NCBI GenBank assembly: GCA_032622095.1
Contig: CP136069.1
Location: forward strand, 16,917,273 to 16,981,272
Direction of reading: 5' to 3'
Length of the DNA stretch: 64,000 nucleotides
Source of the DNA: Siphonodentalium dalli
Taxonomy: Eukaryota > Mollusca > Scaphopoda > Gadilida > Siphonodentaliidae
Below the pieces are notes generated by a model that ran no database searches, had not been told where the DNA came from, and saw only the letters and a program-made list of their open reading frames with translations. Positions 23,262-35,179 of the stretch are shown one piece after another; the stretch's first letter is position 1; each line of letters begins with the position of its first letter. The position numbers and the translations under genes were made by a program.

Positions 23262-24092
23262 GATGCCCCATCTCTGTTTGGAGCCAGGAATTATGTTCGC
23301 GTTTGAAACAGAAGGGCCATGTGCCAATGCATTCTCTTATATATGCGAGTCGCCTCGCATATATAAGAGAATGCATTGGCTTAACACATTAAAAATTATA
23401 AAATTGTTAAAGAATGTAAGAAAAAATGGTAAAAAAAGATTTGTTTAGGCCAATGCATTCTCTTATGGTCGACTCGCATATATAAGAGAATGCATTGGCA
23501 CAGGGCTAACTGTAACTATCACAATGTGGTCATGGAGCCGGTTCCAATGATATCCATATTTGTATGGTTCTATTGAGACAGACCGAAGATATTTTAGGCT
23601 GTTGAAGCTTTATTTGGCAGGTTTTGGCCGTTTTGTTGGGTAAAGGGTTAATGTCGCATTTTAGGCACATATAGAGCGTATTTGAATCGAAAATACGCTC
23701 TATGCTCTATTTGAAGCCCCATCTCTGTTTGGAGCCAGGAATTATGTTCGCGTTTGAAACATCCCTGTTCGTTTCTGAGGATGAAACTAGGCAGTCTGCG
23801 CGTTCTCGTGAAAATAAGCGCAATATATACGGGCTTATTTTTAATGTCGCATTTTAGGCACATATAGAGCGTATTTGAATCGAAAATACGCTCTATGCTC
23901 TATATGAAGCCCCATCTCTGTTTGGAGCCAGGAATTATGTTCGCGTTTGAAACATCCCTGTCCGTTTCTGGGGATCAAACTAGGCAGCGGCGTGTTCTCG
24001 TGAAAACAAGCACAATATATTCGGGCTTATTTTGAATGTCGCATTTTAGGCACATATAGAGCGTATTTGAGTGGAAAATACGCTCTACACGG
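23262..24092. repeat. 193-bp tandem repeat interrupted by an element
   Basis: Units start at 23650, 23843 and 24035 (AATGTCGCATTTTAGGCACA). 23262-23310 is a partial unit (CCCCATCTCTGTTTGGAGCC, GTTTGAAACA). Each unit carries TAGAGCGTATTT..AAATACGCTCTA, a small hairpin. Confidence 0.85.
23311..23651 (-). mobile_element. TTAA-bounded double-palindrome element, truncated end
   Basis: Reverse orientation of 47277-47679. Hairpins at 23323-23380 (loop shortened) and 23449-23499 (one arm shortened), then the body (GGAGCCGGTTCCAATGATAT, GACAGACCGAAGATATTTTA) and the intact end GTTGGGTAAAGGGTTAA. The other terminus is cut at CAGAAGGGCC. Confidence 0.85.
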
Positions 24093-25621
24093 GCGTTAAA
24101 ATACGCCCAATATTGGCACTATATTTAATCTATTTTTTTCATCGACACGACTTCACGCTTTTTATATGTGTTTTACTGCGGCCCGTGCCATTCAACGGGT
24201 CAATATGGGCTTATTTCAGAAACAAAAATAAGTCCAATATAAACATAATGTGAATATTTACGCCCTATATGAACCTATTTGTATGAAGATTTGTTGAAAA
24301 TAGGTCAATAAATACCTATATCATGGCATCATATATAGTAAGACGTATACAAGTGTATCATGGACATTATACATGTATGGTCTGCGTATCGATACTCCTT
24401 GCATGTATCTGCCAATCAGATCCATCCTTACAAATTACGCAGATTCAAATAAGTCATGTCCGTTTAAGTTATCGTATATAAGTGACAAACGGACTGCTGT
24501 TGCATGATAATGACCGACTGCACACGCATTGTATATTTATGTTATTCCAAATTGCAAGGTACGCACATTACGAATATATCCCACAAGAAAATACTCTGGT
24601 TGGTGCTCCACAAATTGAATTAGCTCTCATTTAGAACGACAATGTTTACATTGTGGCAATTAAAGTCCACTTAAGTTGTTTGCCACCGTAACTTTTCGCA
24701 TGGATACTGGTCGTTCGCGAGATGGGTATTTATTACCAATTTATTAAGATAACCTATCTCGCGTAGGTTCCAATTATTCTCAAATGAAGCTTTTTCGTCC
24801 GTGAATAGTCGCGACATGCCACAAGTAGTATAAATTCCGTGACGCGAGTATCTGTCCCTATTCATTCTCGAGTTATAGCGCGCGGTATTTATGAGATACG
24901 GAATGGAAGTTGATACACCCATTGAGAAAATTGTTGCCGATTCTGGTGGGGGTTCTTTCTGATTAAAACCTTGTGTTTGAGTAGCATTGAATGCATTTTT
25001 TACATTTCCATAACATGGAACATGGTCGACGGGCCGAAAACAATAAGAGATTTACATCTGTACCTGTTTTATTCCCATCTGATTCGTGACTGTAAATAGA
25101 TATGACAAGCCGAGCGAATGGAAAGGAGTTTGCTTTTATACATACATTGCGTTAAATTACGAAATTGTTTAGGATCAGAAAACGACTGACATGTTTCAGT
25201 AATACACATGCAGTAAATGAAACGGTGCTTGTTGACATAAAGTATATATTTTTTGGAAAATATGCCCCGAAGATAAGGATTCTCCCTTTTCGACTTTACA
25301 GCAAATTAGCAATAAACAATGCAAAGCCAACTACATTCATCATTTGAACCTCTAGTTGTATGTCTACTCAATTTGGTAGCATACGGACCATAGATATACA
25401 CGAAATAACAGTCTATAGACCGTAGATCTCTAAATAATTTATTCGTTCAGAAATAATTCGTGAGAAGAACGCTTTTTATCGGTGACATGGCAGGAAAAGA
25501 TTAATACTTTACGCTCTTTAATATTTCTTGCTGAAGAACAAGTCTGTGACCATGCAGCCTTTGTAAACATACACTCAGATTCATACTGATACTGGATTGG
25601 GTTAAATTGAATCGAATATAT
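24093..25621. other. No gene seen
   Basis: 24110-24330 resembles 41040-41290 in reverse (GGGCTTATTTCAG, ATATGAACCTATTTG), an old dispersed repeat. The remainder is unremarkable. Confidence 0.5.
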
Positions 25622-26064
25622 CACGGTGGGGAATCGCGTGGTTTCGAGTTGATGAGTACCATGCATTAAAAATGACCGAGGATATCACAAACGTGACCAG
25701 AAAAGGGGTAATAAACTAGGATAATGATATATTACATGGTATTTTGACAGCTATACGAGCATATTATACTATTTTTCAAACAAAATTTGTGTATCAAACT
25801 CACAGTTGCTTTCGCTAACATTCTGAGTTGCCAGTCGATGGATTCTCCAAACAAAATATGGTCTTGTGTATTCCACGAACCTCCACGAACATCCAACTCG
25901 AGTATTTCCGAACAAATAAGGTATCAACTTGTTTTAAAAATAAACTAGCATATGCTGGTAACAGTCAAAGTGGTATGTGTTGTGTCAATTCCTCATAAAT
26001 ATTTTTTTGTGCGTTTGCACGTTTTGAGTGCGTGGTACTCGAAACCACGTGATTCCTCACCGTG
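25622..26064. mobile_element. Inverted-repeat element (443 bp)
   Basis: CACGGTGGGGAATCGCGTGG at the left pairs with CCACGTGATTCCTCACCGTG at the right. Pairing continues with GAGTACCA..TGCATT against GTGCGTGGTACTC. Related, damaged sequence at about 51700-52455. Confidence 0.75.
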
Positions 26065-26959
26065 TATATTATTTTCAATAAAAAAACATCATCAACATTA
26101 TCAATGTTTGGGGAGTAATCGCCATGACTTTTACCCCTTTCACATAATAACATACATGTATAGAATAACGTAAATGAATTAATTGAAGTTATGTCTACGT
26201 GAGTTGGAAGAACGGATAAAGCGAGACGAAATATACAGGAAATTCCGATCTACCTGCTTTATATATTCTGAAAATGATTGCCAAAATCATATCAAATTTG
26301 CAGTTGCTTTAAATTTTTCGTCCAAAAGTACATGTGGCAAATGCTTGTTAGTTTACCATAGCCGAAATAAGAGTAACAACGAACGTTATTAACTTTTCTA
26401 TTATGTGGACCATGCCATGACTTCATTGGGTCTTTTATAACGACCGTCTTTCCATATGCCCGCGTTATTGCCTTTGAATGAAACCAATTTAGCAATGTCT
26501 GAAGATCATATATATCTGAGTGCGTAATTATCAAATTTCTGCGTATTTGAGTTAATAAATGTAATTGAATCAACTCGGCGTAATTAATTGCATGCGAGGA
26601 TAGGTTAATTGTTACATCATAAAATGTAAGCAAGATTCCGTAGTTGATACGGCTGTTACGCTCAAAGTACTATACAATTTGTACGTAATCCAGGAAAACA
26701 TTGCCCGCAGATATTTCGATTTCGTGCTGTAACTGGTGTGGAACGTGTTTCAAAATCTATTTGTGAGCAATAATCAGTAGCAGAAGACAAATAATATTTT
26801 ATCCTAGATATTTCAGTACGTAGATCCCTTTCCCTCCATAGAACTTTAAAACTATTGCTGCGGTTCTGTCATGTTAGCAATGTCTATACGAACATATAGA
26901 TTAGCACTCATTGCCTTGGCGAACACAATTCCACAATTGAATATCATCATCTTGTGTAC
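26065..26959. other. No gene seen
   Basis: Short frames at 26183-26392 (+) and 26292-26633 (-) carry no recognisable domain. Confidence 0.5.
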
Positions 26960-27204
26960 ATATAATTTAGGCTGTATTTAAATTGTATTTTCATGATGAA
27001 GCACAGTGATGAAATAGTATATAAATGTATAAATGGTTTTTTTTTTAGGAAAAGACATTATTTAATATATTTTCTCACTCCTTTCTTTTATTGGGTATTT
27101 CATTGTTCCAATATAATCGACTTTTCAACAGCTGTCAATCAAATAATTATTAGCAGATATTTTCTACCAATCAGCGACTGATTTTTTTTTTGCGGAAACC
27201 CTGT

Positions 27205-27420
27205 GCCAATGCATTCTCTTATATATGCGAGTCGACCATAGGTCGCCTCGCATATATAAGAGAATGCATTGGCCTAACAAATGTTATATTATTTTTTATA
27301 ATTGTTAAAGAATGTAAAAACAAAATGATAACAAATTGTTAAAGAATGTAAGAAAATTTATAAAAAAAATTTAAAAAGTGTGAGAAAAATGTATAAAAAA
27401 TGATAAAAATGGACCAGCGC
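27205..27420. repeat. 69-bp palindrome (27205-27273) plus AT-rich tail
   Basis: Perfect full-length copy. The tail ends at ATAAAAATGGACCAGCGCG, a junction shared with the copies at 31525 and 32170, so the three are paralogous. Confidence 0.9.
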
Positions 27421-27647
27421 GAATCTTACATTGCGCCCTTTATTTTGGTACATGTTTGTGTTCTCCTTTCAATGTTGCTGCATTGAGAATTCTTTGGTTG
27501 CGAATTGCTTTATTTCACTCAATCATAATATGTATGTAATACAGAGTGAAAAACGCTCGCGTATATACAGAGCTATGTATACACAGTGTTATAGTATGGC
27601 CGTTGCGTTTGGCGGTCGCGGTCCGTAAGTGTCATTCGTCGTGTTCT

Positions 27648-27840
27648 TCGTCGTCATCATCATCATCATCATCATCATCATAATAATCATCATCATCATC
27701 ATCATAACCATCATCATTAGCGCCGTCATCGTCATGAGTGTTTCAACACCATCAGCATGTATATATAGTCATTATCATCGTCATCATCGTTATGGTCGTC
27801 GCCATCGTTATCGTCGCCCTACTGTTGATATCCGCGCATG
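27648..27840. repeat. (ATC/GTC)n microsatellite
   Basis: Trinucleotide repeat, giving a spurious poly-Ile frame on the + strand. Confidence 0.9.
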
Positions 27841-28400
27841 TCATTGTTGAATTGCTACTAAAATATATAATTGCGCCATGATGTTGGAAATTCATCTATG
27901 ATTATAATACTGTTTTTCATTTTGCCTGACACTTGTCATAATTTTCACAATTAAAGGCGAAAACAATGGATGTTCTCTGTGTATTATAACTATAAGGGTT
28001 AAGTACTGTTAAACCAATTAAACTATTTCTGCAGATACATTGTCTACTAGCAACCATAAGCTCCTCATAATAATGAATATATGTGGAACGCTCCATTATG
28101 TATATATATACGGATAATAACTGTATGTCAATTAGTCCCAATTAGTACAAGTACAAGGAATCAACTTCTGGTCGTCCTTAAACCATAAAACGAGTTGCAT
28201 AATAATAAAACAAAATAATACATTTGTTAATTTATATTATATTGGAACAATGAAAAGCATAATAAAAGAAAGGAGTGAGAAAAATTAAATCATGTCTTTT
28301 CCAAAAAGACAACCCAGTTATACATGTATATACTATTCCATCACTGCGTTTCATTGTGAAAATACAGTTTAAATGTATATATTTTAGTACATTATTATTT

Positions 28401-29343
28401 GTTATGCATTACATATAATAGAGCTCCGTCCAAGAACACAAATACCTGGACAACACAATATTTTTAACCAACGGAAGTTAAAGATAAGACAGAAAGTGAA
28501 AACTCTGACCACCTGACTTGAATCAAAGTAAAATAATAAGATATATAAATCACCGATGATTATATGTACTTATGTACTTATGATGAACAATGGCGTTTTG
28601 TACTATACGAATATCAACTTCTTTTGATATCAAGGGCGCTGGATGCATCAAAGGGTCCACAGTTGCAACCGCAATGCGAGCAATGTCATTAGTTTCTGGT
28701 ATCACTGAGTCAAAATGTATCTTGGGAAAATTAAATCCCCAAATGGTATCAAATTTATTCTGTATTACATACATGTATAACAGATCTCCGCCGAATAACA
28801 CAAATATTAAGCCTGATCCGATTGTCTGAACCGGATTAAAATTAGTATACCGTACATTATTGGGAACTTTGACCTAAATGGATTCCATTTTGGTTAAGTA
28901 ACTTGGTCGGTTTCACCATCAGGGACAGCGTGAGCAAACACGGATTTCAAAATGCATGTTTTTATAATATACATGTAGTGGTATATACACAATAACTGTC
29001 GAAAGCACATACGTGTGCTACAGTGCTGCCAACCACCCTTTATCAAGCATATATGCTAGGGCCAAGGCCATTTTTAAACAGAACAAAACATGAATATATT
29101 TTGGTCTCATGACAATTTATTATAATCTTTCGGTAATCACTATATATAGGTTTTCGGTCATTGTTTGGAACATCGAAAGACAGTTTCTGAGTTTCTACCT
29201 TATATGCTGTGTTCTCCCCTGGTGGAGAGTATGTAAGGCACACCACCCTCCGTCTGGCCACTCCTGATCTCGCACCCTTTGTTGAGATCGAAAACCAACC
29301 CAGTTATCGCGGACGTCTTGAATATATAAATCAGATATCAGCA
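28401..29343. other. No gene seen
   Basis: A 79-codon + frame (28590-28829) and an 83-codon - frame overlap each other. Neither has a recognisable domain. Confidence 0.45.
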
Positions 29344-29489
29344 ATAATGTATACACGGCGAGGGTTCGCGCTATAATGTATACACTACGAGGGTTCGCGC
29401 TATAATGTATACACGGCGAGGGTTCGCGCTATAATGTATACACGGCGAGGGTTCGCGCTATAATGTATACACGGCGAGGGTTCGCGCTA
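29344..29489. repeat. Five tandem copies of a 29-bp unit
   Basis: Unit ATAATGTATACACGGCGAGG plus GTTCGCGCT, nearly identical copies. The last GGGTTCGCGCTA is also the outer end of the adjoining foldback element. Confidence 0.95.
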
Positions 29490-30812
29490 CCACTTGCCAA
29501 ATTTGTCAATGGCAAAAATAATTTACATTTGGCAAAAAATATTTTCATTTTGGCAAAAGTTTTGGCAAGTCACTTTTTAAATTTTCAAGAAAGAAAACTA
29601 TTGTTCACTCATGACATTAATTTCAGAAAAGCACTGTAATTTGTGGTGGTCTGTAAGGTTAGGAAGTGTTAACACCTTTATCAAGATGCGGGTAATCTGA
29701 TAGCATTAGTATCGATGAGTTTACTATATTATTTATTGTTGTGGTGTTTACATATAGATAATCCTTCTGGTGAATCAACCCTTCAACAATCGTATTGTTC
29801 GGTAATTGGTTTGTTGTTCTATGATAAACCAGATTAGAGAGGCGGGAATTATTAATAATTAACTGCTTTCGTATCGATATCAAAAGTTTTACAAACGGCG
29901 CTTGTCGAAACATATAACTAAATTCTAAAATAATTTGGCAAAAGATATTTTCATTTGACAAAATATTTGGAAAAGTTAATTTCGATCCAGTGCGAACCCT
30001 GGCTCAATGTTACGATGCAGCGACGGTTCTGGTTGGGTTTTTGTTGATGATGACGTTTCTGTTTGGGTTGTTGTTGATGATGACGGTTCTGGTTGGGTTG
30101 TTGTTGATGATGACGTTTCTGTTTGGGTTGTTGTTGATGACGGTTCTGTTTGGTTTGTTGTTGTTGATGATGACGGTTCTGTTTGGTTTGTTGTTGATGA
30201 CGGTTCTGTTTGGTTTGTTGTTGATGACGGTTCTGTTTGGGTTGTTGTTGATGATGACGTTTCTGGTTGGGTTGTTGTTGATGATGACGTTTCTGTTTGG
30301 GTTGTTGTTGATGATGACGTTTCTGTTTGGGTGGAACGTCGTCTTTTAGAAATTGCCAAATGCAATCAGTTTATGCAAAATTGAAAAACTTTTGTTGTCG
30401 ATAGGAAAGCAGTTAATTGTTAATAATTCTCGCCTCTACTGTGGTTAATCATAGAACAACAAACCAATTACCGAACAATACTATTGTTGAAGGGTTGCTT
30501 CAGCAGAAGGGCACATAAAAAGAGGATTATCTAAATGTAAATTCCACAACAATAAATAATACTGCAATCTCATCGATACTAATGCTATCAGATTAACTGC
30601 ATCTTGATAGAGGATTTACTATTTCCTAACCTTATTAAACATAACTAAAGCAATGCTTTCCTGAAATGAATGGTATTGAGTGACCCAATATTTTCCTTTT
30701 TGAGAAATTAAAAAGCGATTTGCAAAATCTTTTGCCAAATGAAAATATTAAATTTTGTTGCCAAATGTGAATTATTTTTGCCATTGGCAAATAGCACCCC
30801 GAACCCTGCATT
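29474..30812. mobile_element. Long foldback element with a minisatellite core
   Basis: The left arm (29474-about 29905) and right arm (about 30385-30812) are inverted copies. Outer ends are AGGGTTCGCGCTA and TAGCACCCCGAACCCT; inner marks include AACAAACCAATTACCGAACA against its complement. Arms exceed 400 bp. A fragment of the inner part recurs at about 55270-55370. No transposase. Confidence 0.85.
30015..30338. repeat. Minisatellite, units of about 24-36 bp
   Basis: Units built from GTTGTTGATGATGACG and GTTCTGTTTGG. Unit lengths are all multiples of three, so long frames stay open in several phases on both strands (Leu/Met/Thr-rich, Val/Asp-rich, Thr/Ser/Gln-rich). Not evidence of a protein. 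Confidence 0.9.
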
Positions 30813-31042
30813 GAGCCCTTTATATCGGAACATGTTTGTGTTTTCGTTTCAATGTTAAGGATGAAGCCTATTTCATTAGAACAAAAGATAAGTTGGGATG
30901 CATCATGTCACGAGAGTGTATAATTTCCTCCCCGATTATCCATTAAGATTCGTGTATATAAAATCAGATGAGGAACCGGAACATTCTTCAAACAAAGAAG
31001 CATCACTGCATCGGAGCATGTTTGTGTTTTCGTATCAATGTT
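30813..31042. repeat. Dispersed/tandem block, copy 1
   Basis: GGAACATGTTTGTGTTTTCG, GGATGAAGCCTATTTCATTA and CGATTATCCAT.AAGATTCG; the same block recurs at 31775-32060 and 32475-32645. Confidence 0.8.
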
Positions 31043-31300
31043 AAGCCAATCAATTTATTATACTTTTACACCAAATATGGTCAAGTGTATAGATACATAA
31101 TATGGATACATAATATAAAACAATGTAGTGAAAAGACATAAGTTCATTTGTGGTCGTGACATAATATGTCACACATATTATGGAAGCGATATATATTTGT
31201 GTGTAGTTTGATCTTATTAGGGATTTCCATTCGTCTGGTTGCGTATTCTGTCTCACTAGGTTGCCATTTTCCTTTTTTGGCAAGTCCTTGGTAGACAAAA
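31043..31300 (-). repeat. Retroposon 3-prime end family (reverse orientation)
   Basis: AATCAATTTATTATACTTTT then ACACCAAATATGGTC..., shared with 36313-36600 (-) and 44398-44553 (+). Read in sense it ends AATAAATTGATTGATTGA, a simple-repeat tail as in SINE/LINE 3-prime ends. No coding part seen. Confidence 0.7.
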
Positions 31301-31524
31301 TGGGCTTTTAGTACATTCAGCTTTTAGTACATTCGGCTTTTAGTACATTCGGTTGCGAGCTTGTCATTATTTGTTTGAATTGGGATATTCCAGCTAACTC
31401 ATGGATGTCTTTCGACAATGGTTTAAATAATGATGAAGCCTATATATTTCATAAGAATAATAAGTTGTATATATAACATTTTCATGGCGTGAGCTTCCTG
31501 ATTTTTTGTTTGCGGAAACCCTGT

Positions 31525-31740
31525 GCCAATGCATTCTCTTATATATGCGAGTCGACCATAGGTCGCCTCGCATATATAAGAGAATGCATTGGCCTAACAA
31601 ATTTTATATTATTGTTTATAATTGTTAAAGAATGTAAAAATAAAATGATAACAAATTGTTAAAGAATGTAAGAAGAAATTATAACAAATTATAAAAATTG
31701 TTTAAAAGTGTGAGAAAAATTTATAAAAAATGATAAAAAT
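31525..31740. repeat. 69-bp palindrome (31525-31593) plus AT-rich tail
   Basis: Perfect copy, same outer junctions as 27205. Confidence 0.9.
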
Positions 31741-32169
31741 GGACCAGCGCGAATCTTACATTTGCGCCCTTTATTTTGGTACATGTTTGTGTTCTCGTTT
31801 CAATGTTATGATAAAGCATATTTCATTAGAACGAAAGATAAGCTGGGTGAATCGTGGCACGCGAGTGTAATTTCCTCCCCGATTATCCATGAAGATTCGT
31901 GTATATAAAATCAGATGATGATCCGGAACATTCTTCAACCAAAGAAGCATCACTTCATCGGAACATGTTTGTGTTTTCGTATCAATGTTAAGGATGAAGC
32001 CTATTTCATTAGAACAATGAGCTGGGATGCATCATGGCACGCGAGTCTCGTTATCAGCATTCTGTTGGAGGTAGAGGCTTTCCCCTGATGACTTCACCAT
32101 CTGGAGCTGTTTTGTATATATAACCCTTTCATGACGGTATAGCTTCCTGAATTTTTGCGGAAACCCTGT
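31741..32169. repeat. Dispersed/tandem block, copy 2
   Basis: Repeats the 30813 block, then a shortened second copy at about 31975-32060, and the lead-in ACCCTTTCATGACGG...GCGGAAACCC of the next palindrome. Confidence 0.75.
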
Positions 32170-32400
32170 GCCAATGCATTCTCTTATATATGCGAGTCGA
32201 CCATAGGTCGCCTCGCATATATAAGAGAATGCTTTGGCCTAACAAATTTCATATTAGTTTTTATAATTGTTAAAGAATGTAAAAACAAATGCAAAAAAAA
32301 CCGATAACAAATTGTTAAAGAATGTGAGAAAAAATGATAAAAATTGTTAAAGAGTGAGAACAATTTATTAAAAATGGTAAAATAAAATGGACCAGCGCGG
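32170..32400. repeat. 69-bp palindrome (32170-32238) plus AT-rich tail
   Basis: One substitution in the right arm (GCTTTGGC). The tail reaches ATGGACCAGCGCG. Confidence 0.9.
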
Positions 32401-33014
32401 ATCTTGATGACGACCCGACATATCGTTCCACCCAAATAGAAATATCGCCGCATCGTTATATTGCGCCATTTATTTCGGAACATGTTTGTGTTTTCGTATC
32501 AATGTTAAGGATGAAGCCTATTTCATTAGAACAATAAGCTGGGGTGCATCATGGCACGCGAGTGTAATTTCTCTCTCGTTATCAGCATTCTGTTGGAGGT
32601 AGAGGGTTTCCCCTTATGACTTCACCATCTGGAGCTGTTTATCCAACGTATCGTAAAACCACAATGATACACAAACTAATCGCCGTTTATTTTGTACGTC
32701 TGTCTGTTTATTTGTGTTAAATAGGTCTAATGGTCCATGTTTTCGTTTTTCTTACCTGGGATTCTCACGATATAATTATAGACGCACATAACTCCCTCGC
32801 TAATTCTGCAACATTCTCCACCAGGTCTTTTTGAAAACACCTTGTAAAGATGGTCATATAATTCCAGCTTACCATTCAAAACAAAAATACTTGCAATTAC
32901 CACGAGTTGTATGTCACAGGCATGAGGCATCGCGAACATACACAAACAAATCCATCAGTTTTCGTTGAAATCGAGTACAAACTATCAAGCTTTTTGTCAT
33001 CTATATATATAGTT
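32401..33014. other. Third copy of the dispersed block, then unassigned sequence
   Basis: 32475-32645 repeats the 30813 block. 32646-33014 shows no gene. Confidence 0.6.
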
Positions 33015-33546
33015 CTTTACAGTCACGGGCGGCGTTCGTTGCAGAAATATTCATATTTGTTCAAATCGCCATCAACAGAAGTAATATTAAAATATATATA
33101 GTTTTGTTCATATGCCAAACATAATCCGCGCTTAAATAGTATATTGTCGTCAAGACGTACGATGGTGTACGTAAACAAGAGCCTTCTCGTGTTGCAGAAG
33201 TTGTGCTTTTGTTTACATTACACAGCGCATTTCTATTGGTTAATCACACACAAATGATATAAACGCTCTTTATTATCTCCATATCAGGAAAACAGTAACA
33301 AATAACGCTCTTTATGTTTATCATATCCGGATCTAAACAAAAGCCAGGTAACGTACCGTTTTTTGCTTTTGTTTACATAACAAAGGGAAAAAAATTTACA
33401 ATAACATACTGTTTATGCCATATTTCTGATTGGTATAAAAACAAGGTATGTCTATATTTTACTATTCTTTCTGTTTATGGCGGTTTTTTTTACGGAGGTG
33501 AATATTTTAACAGCATACCCACCGCCAACGCCGCCCGTATCTTTAA
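33015..33546. mobile_element. 500-bp dispersed element, most complete copy
   Basis: Outer ends TCACGGGCGGCGTT and AACGCCGCCCGTATCTTTAA form an imperfect terminal inverted repeat. Same orientation as 17241; opposite to 15724 and 59052. No coding capacity. Confidence 0.85.
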
Positions 33547-33569
33547 GACTTTTAGGAAATGAAAGCATA

Positions 33570-33782
33570 CAGTAATGCTCTAATTAATTGACTCCTTAAA
33601 CACAGCATAATTATGGGTAAATTTTCAGGATTTAGTCGGAAATATGGCTTGTTGCCATTCATCGGAAAGCTCTCGGTGATAGCTTTCCGATGAATGGCAA
33701 CAAGCCATATTTCCGACTAAATCCTGAAAAGTTACCCATAATTCTGCTGTGTTTAAGGAGTCGATTAATTAGAGCATTACTG
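33570..33782. mobile_element. TA-flanked foldback MITE (213 bp)
   Basis: CAGTAATGCTCTAATTAATT to GAGCATTACTG, arms about 100 bp, TA on both sides. Standard two-arm form of the 5867 family. Confidence 0.9.
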
Positions 33783-33881
33783 TATGTGTTCTTTGTCATT
33801 GGATTTTTTGCTTGCTTTACAAAAATAAAAAACGTTAAAACTTCCTCTTTTAAATTATCATCTTACCATGATAATATCATA

Positions 33882-34639
33882 TTAACCCTTTCATGGCGGT
33901 CGCTGCGCTGGTGCAGCATTAAATATCCAGTGAATTCGATAGTTCTGTGTCGTAAAAGATCTGACGACATATAGATGAAATGTTGCAAGAATTACATTGG
34001 CTACCTGTGACAGATAGGATTATTTATAAACTTGTTACATATGCATATCAAGCAACCGATGACTCAAAAGCTCTTCCAGCATACTTCAGTGATATCCTTG
34101 TTCCATATGTCCCACACCGATCACTTCGTTCAGAGGACAAACTTCTTTTTGACACCATATGATGCTAATTTGATCACGGTTGGCTACCGATCTTTCAAAG
34201 TAACATGCGCAAATGCATGCATGGAATCCTCTTCCATTGAACATAAAAGAGTCACCATCTCTTGACGACTTTAAAAAGTCATTGAAAACTTACTTGTTTG
34301 CGCGGCGTTTCAGAAAATGACTTTGATATTGTGTATATTTATATTTCATGTTTATGTTTATGTCAAGCGCTTAGGGCCCGTTTATTGTGGATAAGCGCTA
34401 TACAAATATTATTATTATTATTATTATTCTCTTTAATATGGAAGTATCCCATGAGGAGTCTCGCATATATAAGAAAATGCACTGGCTTACAAGGTCAAGA
34501 TAAACATCGTTAGGCCAATGTAGTCTTTTATTTATAGGATGCGAGGCTCCCTATGGGCGACTCGCATCTATATAAGAGAATGTATTGACACATGGTTTTT
34601 CGTAAAAATTCCAGGAAGCTCCAGTCATGGAAGGGTTAA
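33882..34639. mobile_element. TTAA-bounded piggyBac-like element carrying a retrotransposon insertion
   Basis: Begins TTAACCCTTTCATGGCGG and ends CCAGTCATGGAAGGGTTAA. The left 55 bp (to GGTGCAGCATTAAATA) match the end of the 36118 and 36766 elements. The right part has damaged palindrome copies at 34454-34487 and 34512-34590. The middle is a LINE 3-prime fragment. Confidence 0.8.
33937..34428 (+). pseudogene. Non-LTR retrotransposon 3-prime fragment (CR1/L2-like reverse transcriptase C-terminus)
   Basis: 33980-34162 reads LQELHWLPVTDRIIYKLVTY and then a run ending PHRSLRSEDKLLF, the familiar C-terminal block after the reverse transcriptase domain in CR1/L2-type LINEs (LHWLPV.-RI-.K, RSLRS-D-L). 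After a frameshift, 34250-34317 reads SPSLDDFKKSLKTYLFARRF. The 3-prime end is CGCTTAGGGCCCGTTTATTG, GATAAGCGCTATACAAAT and an (ATT)n tail. 5-prime truncated and frameshifted, so dead. Confidence 0.8.
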
Positions 34640-35171
34640 TTGTAGATTAGTGGTGTCAACTTGGACCATGGCCCTTTAAATTTGGGTTGGGCTACCGGCT
34701 ACTCAGAAACATGGCCAATTACGACAGACATTTAATCGAGCGTGAAGTCATAAATAAAACAAGCATCCAGTGTTTATTCCAAAGCGATAATTTCTTCTGT
34801 AAGATAAGAAATGGACCCCATGCTTCTTTTGATGAATAATTGGCTAAACAATCAAAATAAAAGACAAAGAATTCGTAAAAGATTAAAGAATCGGGGTCCA
34901 AGAACAGGTCCCTAAAATTAATGAGACCGTTCACGAACCACTACTCTGTCAATGTTTATGTTCCGGTAATAATCGACATGAAGTCACGTTCTCTTTGTCA
35001 TGCGAGACGAGAGTTACGACAAATGAAATCTTTTGATTGCCAGAATAGTGGCTTTGGCCAAAGATTGCTTATCAACGTCGTGGCTTATCACACGAAAGTT
35101 CGCAAAGAAACAACAACACATAACGTGGGAGGAACAACAACAACAAATAACGTGGGAGGAATTTCGGAATG
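34640..35171. other. No gene seen
   Basis: Unique-looking. A short tandem duplication of AACAACA..ATAACGTGGGAGG lies at 35113-35162. Confidence 0.5.
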
Positions 35172-35179
35172 TACCCAAG

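Larger units (their letters stand above)
26960..28400. repeat. Inverted repeat pair (about 26960-27120 and 28215-28400)
   Basis: GGAAAAGACAT..TTAA and TTTTCTCACTCCTTTCTTTT in the left arm recur as complements in the right arm. The 1.1-kb interior holds a 69-bp palindrome, its tail and an SSR. Confidence 0.7.

Noticed and set aside
28590-28829. 79-codon + frame and overlapping 83-codon - frame
   Set aside because: Mutually overlapping on both strands with no recognisable family; chance openness is likelier.
29976-30365. Thr/Ser/Gln-rich 129-codon frame (- strand) resembling a mucin-like protein
   Set aside because: Minisatellite in the loop of a foldback element; other frames are equally open, with no signal peptide or flanking exons.
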